Source: Plantactinospora mayteni
GTDB taxonomy: Bacteria; Actinomycetota; Actinomycetes; Mycobacteriales; Micromonosporaceae
NCBI RefSeq assembly: GCF_016862935.1
Contig: NZ_BONX01000074.1
Span: 1 to 44,778, forward strand
Direction: 5' to 3'
DNA length: 44,778 bases
The notes beneath the pieces are model-generated. The model saw only the letters and a list, made by a program, of their open reading frames with translations. It had not been told where the DNA came from and ran no database searches. Below are positions 1 through 9,540 of the stretch, piece by piece. The translations under genes and the position numbers were made by a program. Each line of letters opens with the position of its first letter. Position 1 is the first letter of the stretch.

Positions 1-80
1 GCCGCCATCCTCAACGACATCAAGAGGTTGTCCGAACCATGTGGTGGCTATGTAGGGTTCCCGTGGTTGGCCGGAGCTTT

Positions 81-1520
81 TCAGACGTCGAGCGCATCTT
101 CTGCGCGCTGATTTTGTCCGAGCGCGGTGGCTATGAGGACAGCGCCGAGCGCGAGGAGGGCGGCAGCGACGGTGAGCGCGAGTGAGAAGCCTTCCGTCGC
201 GGCGTGCAGGGGGTCGTTCTGCACGGTCGGCGCGTCGCCGTGGCGTGTGGCCATAGCGACAAGCACCGCCACCCCCACAGCGCCTCCGATTTGTTGGACA
301 GAGTTCAGGACGGCCGAGCCGAGCCCGGCGTTGTCGTCGGTGGTGCCTGTGAGTGCCGCGACGGTCAGGGCAGGCAGACTCAGTCCGCACCCGAGGCTCG
401 TGACGAGCATGCCGGGCAGTACTCCGGAAGCGTAGCCGTCGCTCGATGTCACGCCGGACAGCAGCAGCAGCCCGGCTGCGGTGATCAGGAACGACATGAC
501 GAGGGCTGGGCGCACGCCGAGCCTGATCACCGCCCGGGAGGAGAGCCACATGCCCGCCAGGATGCCGGCACCGTAGGGCAGGTAGGCGAGGCCGGCCGCG
601 AGCGGGCGGTAGCCCAGCACGGTCTGCAGATGCACCATCAACAGGAAGGCCATCGCGTACATGGCGGCAGAGAACAGCAGGGTGGCTCCATTGGCGACGG
701 CGCGGATCCGGAAGGACAGGAACGGCAGCGGCACCAGTGGCTCGGCAGTTCGTACCTCGACCGCGACGAAGGCGACGGCCAGGAGCACGCCGAGAACCAG
801 GGGTCCAACAGCGGCCGTGTCCCCCCAGCTCGACTCACCGGTCTGGAGCAGTCCGTAGACCAGGGACACAAGGGCACCAGTGCCCAGCACCGCACCGGGT
901 ACGTCGAGGCGTGCCGCCTGCCCGGCCCGGCTCTCGGGGACCAGGCGCGGGAGCAGCACGACGGCCGCCAGGGCTACCGGCAGGTTGATCAGGAAGATCC
1001 AACGCCAGGACGCGAGGCCGGTCAACGCGCCGGAGATCGCCAGGCCCATCGTGCCGCCCAAAGCCGCGATGCCTCCCCAGATGCCAAATGCCTTGGCGCG
1101 CTGCTCGGTACTGGGGAACAGCAGTGTGATCAGTGCCAGCGATGCCGGGCTGGCCATGGCCGCGCCCGCGCCCTGGACGAACCGCCCGGCCACCAGTTGC
1201 CAGGGCTCCTGTGAGAGCCCGCAGACCAGGCTCGCCGCACCGAACAGCGCCACACCGGTCAGGAAGACGCGCCTGCGGCCCAGCAGGTCGGCCATGCGGC
1301 CGAACAGTAGCAACAGCCCGCCGAAGGCGAGGAAGTAGGCGTTGACGACCCAGGCCAGGCCCGCGGTGCTGAAGCCGAGGTCGTCGCGCATGCTGGGGAG
1401 CGCGACACTCACCACGGTGTCGTCCAGGACGAGCATGAACTGCACGAAGCACAGCACCACCAGGGCCGGTCCACGGCGCCCAACGGCCTCGGCACTGGCC
1501 GTGGTTGATATCGACGTCAT
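81..1520 (-). CDS. MFS drug exporter, DHA2 (14-TM, EmrB/QacA) family
   Basis: A 479-residue integral membrane protein that probably exports a small toxic compound by proton antiport. Motif D1 (LDDTVVSVALP) lies at residues 32-42, motif A (GRMADLLGRRR) at 74-84, and the GxxxGPxxGG-like motif C region with SWRWIFLINLP near 155-181. These are hallmarks of the DHA2 group, and the length fits 14 helices. The ATG at 1520 is the only reasonable start; the Shine-Dalgarno match is weak. The gene is divergent from an AraC regulator 158 bases away, a common regulator/exporter pairing, so drug-responsive control is inferred. The substrate cannot be told from sequence. Confidence 0.93.
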   Translation of the reverse strand: MTSISTTASAEAVGRRGPALVVLCFVQFMLVLDDTVVSVALPSMRDDLGFSTAGLAWVVNAYFLAFGGLLLLFGRMADLLGRRRVFLTGVALFGAASLVCGLSQEPWQLVAGRFVQGAGAAMASPASLALITLLFPSTEQRAKAFGIWGGIAALGGTMGLAISGALTGLASWRWIFLINLPVALAAVVLLPRLVPESRAGQAARLDVPGAVLGTGALVSLVYGLLQTGESSWGDTAAVGPLVLGVLLAVAFVAVEVRTAEPLVPLPFLSFRIRAVANGATLLFSAAMYAMAFLLMVHLQTVLGYRPLAAGLAYLPYGAGILAGMWLSSRAVIRLGVRPALVMSFLITAAGLLLLSGVTSSDGYASGVLPGMLVTSLGCGLSLPALTVAALTGTTDDNAGLGSAVLNSVQQIGGAVGVAVLVAMATRHGDAPTVQNDPLHAATEGFSLALTVAAALLALGAVLIATALGQNQRAEDALDV

Positions 1521-1628
1521 GCCGAGCGTCCTGCCCTCGTAAGCGGGCCGTTCGCACTGCGGTGGCGCCGGTGGCGCGGATGACTAATCGGCATGAGACG
1601 ACGCTATGCACCCGCCGTGCTGGCCGCG

Positions 1629-1657
1629 ATGCGCTACAAGGCCATGTCGTATCGCAT
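1629..1657. promoter_or_regulatory. candidate AraC operator in divergent promoter
   Basis: A 9-base inverted repeat, ATGCGCTAC (1629-1637) and GTATCGCAT (1649-1657), matches at 8 of 9 positions across an 11-base spacer. Half-site centres are 20 bases apart, about two helical turns. It lies 21 bases before the AraC start. It is a plausible site for autoregulation and control of the divergent exporter; binding is inferred. Confidence 0.4.
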
Positions 1658-1678
1658 TGAGGACATAGGCTCGGGAGC

Positions 1679-2479
1679 ATGACCGACGCCGTCGTGTGTG
1701 CCGCCCCGACCGGGGTGGGCGCAATCGTCGTTGGGAGCTTTCCGTTGGCCTCTGGCCAGTGGTTCGTCCCGCACAGTCACCCGCAACACCAGTTGGCCTG
1801 GGCGCGGCGCGGGGTGCTCGGCGTCGCTATCGACGACGCCTACTGGGTACTGCCGCGCACACGGGCGTTGTGGCTGCCCGCGAAGGTTGTCCACCGGACC
1901 GGCGCGACCCGCGGCGCGGTGCTGTGCAGCCTCTACTTCGAGCCTGACCGATGCGATCAGGACTGGACGGATCCCACTCCGGTCGGCGTCGATGGGCTGC
2001 TGGCCCACCTGATCGTCTACCTGAGCCGCGACAACCTTTCCGATGACGCACGGCTACGGGCCGAGGCGGTCGTGTTGGACCTCCTGCGCCCCTTGCCGGC
2101 CACCCCCATCGATGTGCCGGATCCCGCCGACGAGCGCGTCCGCGCGGTGGCCGACGCGCTGCTCGCCAACCCTGCGGATTCCCGGAGTCTTGACGCACAC
2201 GCACGGGTTGTCGGGGTGAGCCGACGCACCCTGACCCGGCTGTTCGTCCACGACACCGGCATGAACTTCGACCGCTGGCGCACCCATGTGCGGCTGCGTG
2301 CCGCGCTTCCCCTCCTCGCTGAGGGCCAGCCTGTTTCCCGGGTCGCGCACACCGTGGGATACGCGACACCGAGCGCCTTCCTCGTTGCGTTCCGGCGCAC
2401 CGTCGGCACTTCTCCAGGCCGCTACCTCAATGGCGACGCATCGTTCGGGGCAGCTGCTACGAGCACCGACCATGAATGA
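1679..2479 (+). CDS. AraC-family transcriptional regulator with cupin-like N-terminus
   Basis: A 266-residue regulator. The N-terminal half carries the cupin-like effector motif PHSHPQHQLAW (31-41), typical of AraC proteins that sense small ligands. The C-terminal domain (about 150-255) has two helix-turn-helix units: SLDAHARVVGVSRRTLTRLF (170-189) and the conserved second unit from 218, with VGYATPSAF and the terminal GTSPGRYL. The ATG at 1679 follows a GGGAG ribosome binding site. It is transcribed away from a DHA2 exporter, so control of that exporter is the simplest role. The effector is unknown. Confidence 0.93.
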   Translation: MTDAVVCAAPTGVGAIVVGSFPLASGQWFVPHSHPQHQLAWARRGVLGVAIDDAYWVLPRTRALWLPAKVVHRTGATRGAVLCSLYFEPDRCDQDWTDPTPVGVDGLLAHLIVYLSRDNLSDDARLRAEAVVLDLLRPLPATPIDVPDPADERVRAVADALLANPADSRSLDAHARVVGVSRRTLTRLFVHDTGMNFDRWRTHVRLRAALPLLAEGQPVSRVAHTVGYATPSAFLVAFRRTVGTSPGRYLNGDASFGAAATSTDHE

Positions 2480-2623
2480 CCACCGCGAGGGTTCGGGCCT
2501 TGGGGAGCGGGAGAGCACGGTGTCCCGCCGCGATCACTTGCGGGCGGTAGGCCCGAGTAGCCGGCACTTCGCCGCCTTGGCCGGTACCGTGTTTGCCGGT
2601 CCGGGAGGCGCTGGACGACCTTG

Positions 2624-4426
2624 TCACTGCTCTGCAATCTGATCGCCGTCCCGGTAAGGCTTGTCTTGTCCCCTGTGGTCGGACCGTGCTCGTGCGACGA
2701 GTGTCCGCCTGCTGCTGTCTGTGGGTGGAAGCGTCAAGGTGAACACCGTGCCGGCACCGGGCGTGCTGCTCACCCTGAGATGCCCGGCGTGGGCTTGCGC
2801 CAGCTTTCGGGCGATGGTCAGTCCGAGTCCGCTGCCGCCAGTGGTACGGCTGCGGGAGGCGTCGATTCGCCAGAATCGGTCGAAAACACGAGGCAGATCC
2901 TCAGGCGTGATACCCGTTCCGGTGTCCTCCACTTCAACGCCGTGTGGGACGGGCCGCAGCGTGACGACACCGCCCGGGGGAGTGTGCCGGATGGCGTTGG
3001 AGACGAGATTCCCGATGATCTGCCGCAGCCGGTCCGGATCGGCCACGACGTGCGCCGGCGGCCCGTCCGGAAGCGACAGCGTGACCCCGGAGTGCGCGGC
3101 CGTTCCGCGATGAGAATCGGCGACCTGTCTCAGCACCTCGTGCACGTCGCAGGCGACCGGGTGCAGCCGCAGGTCGCCGGCGTCCGCGGCGGCAAGGTCG
3201 CGTAGGTCGTCGATGACCCGCTGCAGCAGCACCGCCTCCTCCAGGAGCAGGTCGACCAGGGTCCGATCGATCAGGGCCAGCCCGTCCTGGGCCGCCTCCA
3301 GCCAGCTGCGGATGTTGGTCAGCGGCGTGCGCAGCTCGTGCGCGACGTCGCCGACCATCTCGCGCCGCCGCCGCTCCACCGCGAGCCGGCGGGCGTCGAG
3401 GTCGTTCAGCGCGGCGGCGAGGTGGCCGATCTCGTCCCGACGGTCGACCGCGACAACCGGAAACCCGCCGGTGCGGGCCGCGGCCTTGGTGAGCCGGGTC
3501 AGTGGCCGGACCAGCCGTCGCCCGGCCACGATCGTCATCAGCACGGCGGCGGCCAGCACGGCCGCGGTCACTGCGACGATTCGGGCCGTGTTGCCGGGGG
3601 AGAGGTCGAACGCGGGTGGTGGCGTGGCCGATGCCGGATCGGTGACGAACAGCAGCGCGGCCGGTGCCACGTACGGGCGCAGCTGTGCCTGCCGGGTCTG
3701 GAACGCGCATTCGCGCAGCCGCTGCCCGGCCTCGGGAGCGGCGGCGGTGAAGGCGAAGTCCTCCGGGCTGAACCAGATCTCGTCGTTGCCGGCCGGCAGC
3801 CCGGCGCAGCGCGCGGTCGCCGAGGTCAGCTCGCGCAGCGGCCCGGCCTCGGTCGTCGTGACACCGTCGAAGACCGCGCAGTGGCCGGGATCGCCGCCGC
3901 GCACGGCCGGCCGCCCGCTGGGCAGTGTGACCTTCTCGGCTTCAATCCCGGCAGCGCGCATGCATTGCAGCTCCGCGTCGACCGGTTTGTGCAGATGGGT
4001 GATCTCCGCGTCGGTCAGCCGGTAGGGCCCGACCGCGCGTGGGTCGATCCGCGCGCTGCCGGCCGAGATGCTCAGCTCGACGTTGAGCGGGTCGATCAGC
4101 GCGGACGGCCGTGCCCCGCGCAGTGACGGGCCGGGCGACGTCTCCGCGATCAGGGTCCCGCCCTCGGTCATCAGCGTGATCCGCCGGCCGGTGGGGCCAT
4201 GCCGGAGCACCTGCTCCGCGCCGTCCCAGGTGGTGTTGGTGGCGGCAAGCGCGATCAGCAGGTCGTACAGAGCGCGGTCGTCGGCCAGTACCTGGCCCTG
4301 CTCCTGGCGTAGCGTGCGGGTGGTCGTCTGCACCGCGAGCCAGGCGGTGGCCGCGATGGCGCAGACCGCGATCAGGATCGAGGTGGCGAGCAGCCGGACG
4401 ACCAGGCTGCGCCGCCAGGGGACCAT
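2624..4426 (-). CDS. sensor histidine kinase with large extracytoplasmic domain
   Basis: About 600 residues: TM1 near 8-34, an extracytoplasmic sensor of roughly 245 residues, TM2 near 283-303, a HAMP linker (about 303-355), the HisKA box with phosphoacceptor His in DVAHELRTPL (His about 364), then the ATPase domain with N box (NLVSNAIRHT), G1 (EDTGTGI) and G2 (GGSGLGLTI). The sensor has four cysteines (near 156, 184, 208, 241), enough for two disulfides, and no recognised fold. The ATG at 4426 overlaps the response-regulator stop (TGATG); a GTG at 4429 is an alternative. It is co-transcribed with the upstream regulator and probably controls the divergent ABC operon. Confidence 0.93.
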   Translation of the reverse strand: MVPWRRSLVVRLLATSILIAVCAIAATAWLAVQTTTRTLRQEQGQVLADDRALYDLLIALAATNTTWDGAEQVLRHGPTGRRITLMTEGGTLIAETSPGPSLRGARPSALIDPLNVELSISAGSARIDPRAVGPYRLTDAEITHLHKPVDAELQCMRAAGIEAEKVTLPSGRPAVRGGDPGHCAVFDGVTTTEAGPLRELTSATARCAGLPAGNDEIWFSPEDFAFTAAAPEAGQRLRECAFQTRQAQLRPYVAPAALLFVTDPASATPPPAFDLSPGNTARIVAVTAAVLAAAVLMTIVAGRRLVRPLTRLTKAAARTGGFPVVAVDRRDEIGHLAAALNDLDARRLAVERRRREMVGDVAHELRTPLTNIRSWLEAAQDGLALIDRTLVDLLLEEAVLLQRVIDDLRDLAAADAGDLRLHPVACDVHEVLRQVADSHRGTAAHSGVTLSLPDGPPAHVVADPDRLRQIIGNLVSNAIRHTPPGGVVTLRPVPHGVEVEDTGTGITPEDLPRVFDRFWRIDASRSRTTGGSGLGLTIARKLAQAHAGHLRVSSTPGAGTVFTLTLPPTDSSRRTLVARARSDHRGQDKPYRDGDQIAEQ

Positions 4427-5100
4427 CACGCGACCAGCTTGTAGCCGGCGCCGTACACGGTCAGCAGCCGGGTGGGCCGCCGCGGATCGTCCTCGATCTT
4501 CTTGCGCACGTTCTTCACATGCGAGTCGATGGTCCGCTCGGTCGACTCGCGCTCCAGGCCGGCCGTCTGCCGCAGCAGCTGGGTACGGCTGAACACCCGT
4601 CCGGGCGCGTCCGCCAGCGCGGCCAGGATGCCGAACTCGCCGGGCGTGCAGACGATCTCGCGCCCGTCCAGCATGACCAGGTATCGGTCCAGATGGACGG
4701 TGAGCGCACCGACCCGCCGGACGTTGCCGGGGTCGACCGGAACCCGCCGCAGCAGTGTGCGTACCCGGGCCATCAGCTGCCGCGGGCTGTACGGTTTCGT
4801 CACGTAGTCGTCGGCGCCGGTGTCCAGCCCGAGCAACACGTCGTCCTCGGCGTCTCGCGCGGTCAGCATGAGGACCGGCACGTCGGACCGGGCCCTGATC
4901 ATCCGGCAGGCGGTGAGGCCGTCGAGCGCGGGCATCAGTACGTCCAGCATCACCAGGTCGATGTCTCCGGCCCGGAGCCGGTCGACCGCTTGGTTGCCGT
5001 CAGTCACGACGACTGCCCGGTGCCCTTCGGCCTCCAGGTAGCGGCGGAGCACTTCCGCCTGCCGCGGGTCATCCTCGGCGACGAGCACATTCGCGCACAT
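4426..5100 (-). CDS. OmpR/PhoB-family response regulator
   Basis: 224 residues when started at the ATG at 5100. The receiver domain shows the acidic pair in AEDD (8-11), phosphoacceptor Asp53 in MLDVLMP, and Lys102 in YVTKPYS. The winged-helix domain (about 128-224) ends in RTIDSHVKNVRKKIEDD and VYGAGYKLV, typical of OmpR-type DNA binding. The open frame extends to 5223, but the added 41 residues do not resemble a receiver domain and would overlap the divergent gene, so 5100 is preferred even though its Shine-Dalgarno is poor. It is paired with the histidine kinase by a stop/start overlap and divergent from an ABC efflux operon it probably regulates. Confidence 0.92.
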   Translation of the reverse strand: MCANVLVAEDDPRQAEVLRRYLEAEGHRAVVVTDGNQAVDRLRAGDIDLVMLDVLMPALDGLTACRMIRARSDVPVLMLTARDAEDDVLLGLDTGADDYVTKPYSPRQLMARVRTLLRRVPVDPGNVRRVGALTVHLDRYLVMLDGREIVCTPGEFGILAALADAPGRVFSRTQLLRQTAGLERESTERTIDSHVKNVRKKIEDDPRRPTRLLTVYGAGYKLVA

Positions 5101-5242
5101 GGGGGCGGATTCTAGGCCGTTACCGCCCGGTTGATCCTCGATCAAACTCACACCGTGACCCGCACGGGTTCCACACAGTCCGTGCCCATCATCGGCGGAC
5201 ATGCCAGACGTTCGCCGAGTCAACGACGAGGAGACGGCCGTG
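5101..5242. promoter_or_regulatory. divergent control region of two-component system and ABC operon
   Basis: The gap between the response regulator and the adaptor gene holds an inverted repeat CCGTG-N5-CACGG (5153-5167) and a second CCGTG at 5180-5184, a direct-repeat arrangement that could suit an OmpR-type dimer. No confident -35/-10 pair was found. The link to the response regulator is inferred from position only. Confidence 0.3.
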
Positions 5243-6397
5243 ATGCCCGCCGTCTCCGACCCACCATCCGGAAACCACCGACCTCCGGGGGTGCGCCGCG
5301 GCGTGCTCGCTGCCGCGGTGACCGCGTTGGCGCTGGTCGCCGCAGTGGGCGTCTACTGGCTTACCGGCCGGCCCTCGGCCCCGGTTGGGCCGGGGGAGGA
5401 GACGGCGGCGGTGGCGACGCAGCCGATCGTGCGGACCGACCTGTCCGCGCGCGACCAACTGCCGGGCGCCATCGGCTTCGGTCCGCCCCGGACCGTGAAG
5501 AGCGCCCGTGAGGGCACGGTCACCTGGTTGCCGGCCGCCGGCGCCAGGATCGAGCGCGGGCAGCAACTCTTCCGGGTTGATGACATGCCCGTCCCGCTCT
5601 TTTACGGCCCGCTGCCGCTCTACCGCACGCTGGACACGGTGGGCATGATCGGCCGGGACGTGAAGATCGTCGCCGAGAACCTGAACGCGCTTGGCTACCG
5701 GGTCCGACACCAGCCGGACACGGGTGAGAAGGTCTCCCCGCAGCCGAGCGCGGGCGGAGCCCCGGTGAAGGTTCGAGACGGCGAGGGTGTCTACACCGCG
5801 GAGCTGCAGAAGGCCGTGCGCCTCTGGCAGCGTGCCACCGGCCTGCCCGAGACCGGCACGATCGCGGCCGGGGACGTTGCCGTCCAGGGCGGCGCGGTCC
5901 GGGTCGACTCGGTCACCGCGCAGACCGGCGACCCGGCCGCGTCCGCGCTGCTCACCGTCACCGCCACCGGCAAGGTGATCACGTTGCTGGCCGAGCCTGT
6001 CCGCGCCTCCTCGATCCGCCGCGGCGACCAGGTCGTCGTCAATCTGCCGGACGGTACGGCCGCGGCCGGCCACGTTTCCGCGGTCGGTGCCGGCACCACC
6101 ACACCGCCGGACGGGGCGGGGGAGCAGAAGATCGCCGTCACCGTGGTCACCAAGGACCCGGCCGCGGCCGACGGGCTCGACCGCGCCGACGTGACCGTGG
6201 ATCTGAACGCGCAGACCCGTGCCGGTGTACTGGCGGTGCGGGTCGGCGCGCTGCTGGCCCTGCGCGAGGGCGGGTATGCGGTGCAACTCGCGGATGGGCC
6301 GCTGATCGCCGTGCAGGTCGGCATCTTCGCCGGCGGACTGGTCGAGGTCTCCGGCGACGGCCTGGCCGAGGGTGCGCTGGTGGTGACGTCCTCGTGA
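5243..6397 (+). CDS. membrane-anchored efflux adaptor with peptidoglycan-binding domain
   Basis: 384 residues from the ATG at 5243, which has GAGGAG upstream; an ATG at 5201 in frame would add 14 polar residues and has a poorer site. One TM anchor (about 21-40) leaves the bulk outside. A barrel-sandwich, lipoyl-like segment (about 84-115) is interrupted by a peptidoglycan-binding type 1 repeat (about 139-215, NLNALGYRV to LPETGTI), followed by a beta-barrel and a distal half-motif near 330-384. This is the adaptor of MacB-like tripartite exporters in Gram-positive bacteria. It is followed with a 4-base overlap by the ATPase. It presumably couples the transporter to the cell wall; the substrate is unknown. 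Confidence 0.85.
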   Translation: MPAVSDPPSGNHRPPGVRRGVLAAAVTALALVAAVGVYWLTGRPSAPVGPGEETAAVATQPIVRTDLSARDQLPGAIGFGPPRTVKSAREGTVTWLPAAGARIERGQQLFRVDDMPVPLFYGPLPLYRTLDTVGMIGRDVKIVAENLNALGYRVRHQPDTGEKVSPQPSAGGAPVKVRDGEGVYTAELQKAVRLWQRATGLPETGTIAAGDVAVQGGAVRVDSVTAQTGDPAASALLTVTATGKVITLLAEPVRASSIRRGDQVVVNLPDGTAAAGHVSAVGAGTTTPPDGAGEQKIAVTVVTKDPAAADGLDRADVTVDLNAQTRAGVLAVRVGALLALREGGYAVQLADGPLIAVQVGIFAGGLVEVSGDGLAEGALVVTSS

Positions 6398-7065
6398 GCG
6401 TCATCGAGGTCCGCCGCGCCGGCATGACGTACGCCGGCGGGATTGTCGCCCTTGACGATGTGTCCCTGCGCATCGGCGGCGGTGAGCTACTCGCGATCGT
6501 GGGCCCGTCCGGGTCGGGCAAGTCGACGCTGCTCAACATCATGGGCACGCTCGACCGCCCGACCACCGGTACCGTGCTCATCGACAACCAGGACGTCGCC
6601 GGGCTGTCCGATGCCCGGCTGTCCCGGCTGCGCGCGCGCCGCCTCGGCTTCGTCTTCCAGCGCTTCCACCTCACCGACGGCCTGACCGCGGCAGAGAATG
6701 TGGCGGTCGGGCTGCTCTATGCGGGCGTGCCCCGGCGCCGGCGGCACGCGATGGCGCTGTCCGCGATCGCCCGCGTCGGCCTGTCGCATCGGGCCGGGCA
6801 CCGCCCGCACCAGCTCTCCGGCGGCGAACGGCAGCGGGTGGCGATCGCCCGGGCGCTCGCCAACGACCCGGCACTGGTGCTGGCGGACGAGCCGACCGGT
6901 GCGCTGGACACCCGGAACGGTCGGGCCGTACTCGCGCTGCTGCGCCGCCTGCATGCCGAGGGCACCACGATCGCGGTGATCACGCACGACCGGGAGATCG
7001 CGGCGTCGATGCCCCGGTGCGTCGGGATCCGCGACGGCCGGCTCGTCTCGGACACCGCCGCATGA
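6394..7065 (+). CDS. ABC transporter ATPase, MacB/LolD type
   Basis: 223 residues. Walker [10 protein letters not shown], the Q-loop in [14 protein letters not shown], signature [15 protein letters not shown], Walker [13 protein letters not shown] and the H-loop ITHDREIA are all intact. The pattern GALDTRNG is typical of the MacB/FtsE/LolD subfamily, whose permeases have FtsX domains. The GTG start (GTGA) overlaps the adaptor stop, and the stop overlaps the permease start (ATGA), so the three are translationally coupled. It powers a mechanotransmission-type exporter rather than an importer. Confidence 0.95.
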   Translation: MSVIEVRRAGMTYAGGIVALDDVSLRIGGGELLAIVGPSGSGKSTLLNIMGTLDRPTTGTVLIDNQDVAGLSDARLSRLRARRLGFVFQRFHLTDGLTAAENVAVGLLYAGVPRRRRHAMALSAIARVGLSHRAGHRPHQLSGGERQRVAIARALANDPALVLADEPTGALDTRNGRAVLALLRRLHAEGTTIAVITHDREIAASMPRCVGIRDGRLVSDTAA

Positions 7066-8240
7066 GCCCGATCGACCTGCTCGGATTGGGCCTGCTCGGC
7101 CTGCGGACCCGCCCGGCCCGCGCCGCGCTTTCCGCGCTCGGGATCGCGATCGGCATCGCCACCATGGTCGTGGTCACCTGCATCCCGGCGTCGAGCAGCG
7201 CCACGCTGACGCGGGAGCTCTCCGCTCTCGGCACGAACATGCTGCAGGCCACCGCCCCCGCAGGACAGGCGGCCCAGGTGCCGCTGCCGGAGGAGTCGGT
7301 GTCCATGGTGGAGCGCATCGGCCCGGTGACCGCCGTGAGTGCCGTGGCGAACACCCACACCGTGATACGCCGTTCCGACCGCTCCGATCCCGGTGACGGA
7401 GCCGGGCTGACCGTCCTGACCGCGTACCTGAACCTGCCGCACGTCCTGGAAGCGCGCGTCGACCGCGGGTCGTGGCTGACCGAGGCGACCGCCCGGTTCC
7501 CGGCCGTCGTTCTCGGCGCGGTCGCCGCGACCCGGCTCGGCATCACCGACCCGGCCGTGCCGGAGGGCGGGCCGCAGGTGCGCATCGGCGATCACTGGTT
7601 TACCGTCGTCGGCATCCTGGCGGCCACGCCGCTGTCACCGGACATCGACCGGTCGGCGCTGATCGGCTGGGAGTCCGCCCGGGCCTTCACCGGCTTCGAC
7701 GGGCACCCGACCGTGCTGTACATCCGGGCGCACGAGCCGGCCATCGAGGACGTGCGGGCCGTACTACCTGCCACCATCAACCCGCAGAGTCCGGCGAACG
7801 TGCAGATAACCCGGCCGTCGGAAGCGCTGACCGCGAAGCGGGCCACGGAGAACACGTACGCGGGGCTGTTTCTGGGCCTGGCCGCGGTGGCACTGCTGGT
7901 CGGCGGCGTCGGGGTGGCGAACACCATGGTGGTGTCCGTGCTGGAGCGCCGCGGTGAGATCGGCCTGCGTCGCGCGCTCGGCGCCAGCCGCTGGCACATC
8001 CGAGCCCAGTTTCTCACCGAGTCGGTGGCGCTGGCAGCGCTCGGCGGTGTCGCGGGCACCACGTTGGGCGTGCTGGCCGGGGCCGGATGGGCGGTGCACC
8101 AAGGCTGGCTGGTGGTGATCCCGGCGTCCGCGACCGCGACCGGGCTCGGCGGTGCCCTGCTGGTCGGTGTCCTGGCCGGTGTCTACCCAGCTTCGCGGGC
8201 AGCCCGGCTCACCCCGGTCGAGGCGCTCGCCTCCGCGTGA
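7062..8240 (+). CDS. FtsX/MacB-type ABC permease
   Basis: 392 residues from the ATG at 7062, chosen because it forms an ATGA overlap with the ATPase; the frame is open upstream but that part lies inside the ATPase gene. One TM segment near residues 20-40 is followed by a periplasmic MacB core domain (about 45-260) and three C-terminal TM segments of the FtsX domain, with [28 protein letters not shown] as the conserved family region (split here: [14 protein letters not shown], then [11 protein letters not shown]). It forms the membrane part of the tripartite exporter. The next gene, a lipoprotein, begins 38 bases later. Confidence 0.93.
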   Translation: MSPIDLLGLGLLGLRTRPARAALSALGIAIGIATMVVVTCIPASSSATLTRELSALGTNMLQATAPAGQAAQVPLPEESVSMVERIGPVTAVSAVANTHTVIRRSDRSDPGDGAGLTVLTAYLNLPHVLEARVDRGSWLTEATARFPAVVLGAVAATRLGITDPAVPEGGPQVRIGDHWFTVVGILAATPLSPDIDRSALIGWESARAFTGFDGHPTVLYIRAHEPAIEDVRAVLPATINPQSPANVQITRPSEALTAKRATENTYAGLFLGLAAVALLVGGVGVANTMVVSVLERRGEIGLRRALGASRWHIRAQFLTESVALAALGGVAGTTLGVLAGAGWAVHQGWLVVIPASATATGLGGALLVGVLAGVYPASRAARLTPVEALASA

Positions 8241-8278
8241 CACAGGTTTCACACACTCTTCGAGAAGGATCATCACCT

Positions 8279-8842
8279 ATGAAGGTATTTGCGCGTATCG
8301 CAGTAGTTGTTGCGGTAGTCGGCACGCTCGCCGCCTGCGGACAGGCGGACACCTCCTCACCCGAAGTGGTCACGCTTCAGACGCCCGGTGTCGCCACGAC
8401 CGGCGGCGCGCCCACAGCCTCGGGGGAGGAGCGCCCGGTGATCCGGCCGGACGCCACCGAGGAAGACATCCGGCTGCTCTGGAACGGCTGGGGCAAGTGC
8501 CTGGAAGACGCCGGCGTGCCGATGAACAAGGACGCGGCCGGCAACTACGGCAAACCGGACGGTGACCTGTACGGGCAGTACCGGCCGGCGGCCGACAAGT
8601 GTGCGGTGAAGCAGCCGGAGAGCTGGATGGACCGGGAACGGCGCAGCGACCCCGACTTCGCCGACCGTCTACGCGACGCCGTCAACTGCCTGAAGGAGAA
8701 GGGCTACCAGGCACGTGTCGACCCGGAGGGCCCCCGGATTGCCTACTCCAGCACCGAGGAGTTCGCCCGCGCCGACGCGGACCAGGCCACCTGCGAACGC
8801 GAGGCGTTCAGCGAGGCCATCGCCACCTACGGCAACGGCTGA
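8279..8842 (+). CDS. lipoprotein of unknown function, ABC operon member
   Basis: 187 residues from the ATG at 8279, preceded by AGAAGGA. A lipoprotein signal ends in GTLAAC with Cys20 as the lipidated residue. The mature part has a Thr/Ser-rich linker and a soluble domain with three or four cysteines (WGKCLEDAG, DKCAVKQ, VNCLKEKGY, ATCERE), spaced as if forming disulfides. I do not recognise the family. The position right after the MacB-like permease, on the same strand and with a small gap, suggests an accessory or sensing component of the exporter. The cysteine-bearing extracytoplasmic domain of the nearby kinase is a possible partner, as speculation. Confidence 0.8.
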   Translation: MKVFARIAVVVAVVGTLAACGQADTSSPEVVTLQTPGVATTGGAPTASGEERPVIRPDATEEDIRLLWNGWGKCLEDAGVPMNKDAAGNYGKPDGDLYGQYRPAADKCAVKQPESWMDRERRSDPDFADRLRDAVNCLKEKGYQARVDPEGPRIAYSSTEEFARADADQATCEREAFSEAIATYGNG

Positions 8843-8899
8843 CCTGTTGTCACACTTGTTGGTGACGATCGCACGGAGAAGGTTCCGCGACCCGGCTGG

Positions 8900-9406
8900 T
8901 CAGGATCCATAGAGTTCCGTCTCGGAGATGGCCGGGCTGCCGCTGTCGGAGCGTCCCAGGCGGGCTGCGGAGCCGAACATGGGTCCATGGGCGCGCTGGA
9001 GCCCGGCGAACCTCCCGAAGCCGAGCGGTTTGGGCACGTCGTCGTAGACGGCCTCCATGCCGCCCCGTAGCGAGTACGTCTCGTGCCAGAACCCGGTGCC
9101 GCCGGAGTCCTGGAGGAAGTTCAGCCACCACTGCCGGTGTGGCTCGGAGCGGGCGAAGGCGAGTAGTGAGGGCAGGTCGCGCCAGTACTGGCGCATGCCC
9201 ATGTTCATCGGGAAGAACGAGTAGTACACGGGCTCGTGCAGCAGCAGTCCGTCGGGTTTGTCCGCGACCGATTGACTGATCTTCCGGCCGAAGCTGAAGA
9301 ATGTCCGGATCCCGTAAAGGTGGTTCACCCGCATGCCGAGGTAGAGGACCAGGAGGTCAGGGTAGGCGGACAGATCGACGGTCTGACGGTTCACTCTGGT
9401 TGGCAT
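8900..9406 (-). CDS. DUF4188 family protein (monooxygenase-like)
   Basis: 168 residues. The segments YLGMRVNHLYGIRTFFSF, MGMRQYWRDLPSLLAFAR and GFWHETYSLRGGMEAVYDDVP match my memory of the DUF4188 family, small alpha/beta-barrel-like proteins annotated as possible monooxygenases or aldoxime-dehydratase relatives. There is no signal peptide or TM segment. The ATG at 9406 has a GAGGAG ribosome binding site. It is divergent from the hydrolase/exporter cassette across 459 bases and may share its control. The enzymatic activity is not established for the family. Confidence 0.75.
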   Translation of the reverse strand: MPTRVNRQTVDLSAYPDLLVLYLGMRVNHLYGIRTFFSFGRKISQSVADKPDGLLLHEPVYYSFFPMNMGMRQYWRDLPSLLAFARSEPHRQWWLNFLQDSGGTGFWHETYSLRGGMEAVYDDVPKPLGFGRFAGLQRAHGPMFGSAARLGRSDSGSPAISETELYGS

Positions 9407-9540
9407 CGCGAACTCCTCAATGGTCTGCCGTTGTCCGGCCGCCGCCGTCCGGACTCGGCTTCGATGGATGGCCTGGGGTAGGGGCGGCGGCAGTAGTACA
9501 CCAGGGCAGGCGGGGCACCGCCGCGGTAGTCACCTGGGCC

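Noticed and set aside
1-111. Open frame at the left edge that could be the end of a plus-strand gene (stop at 109)
   Set aside because: It is only 36 codons, overlaps the exporter stop region by 31 bases, and shows no recognisable motif.
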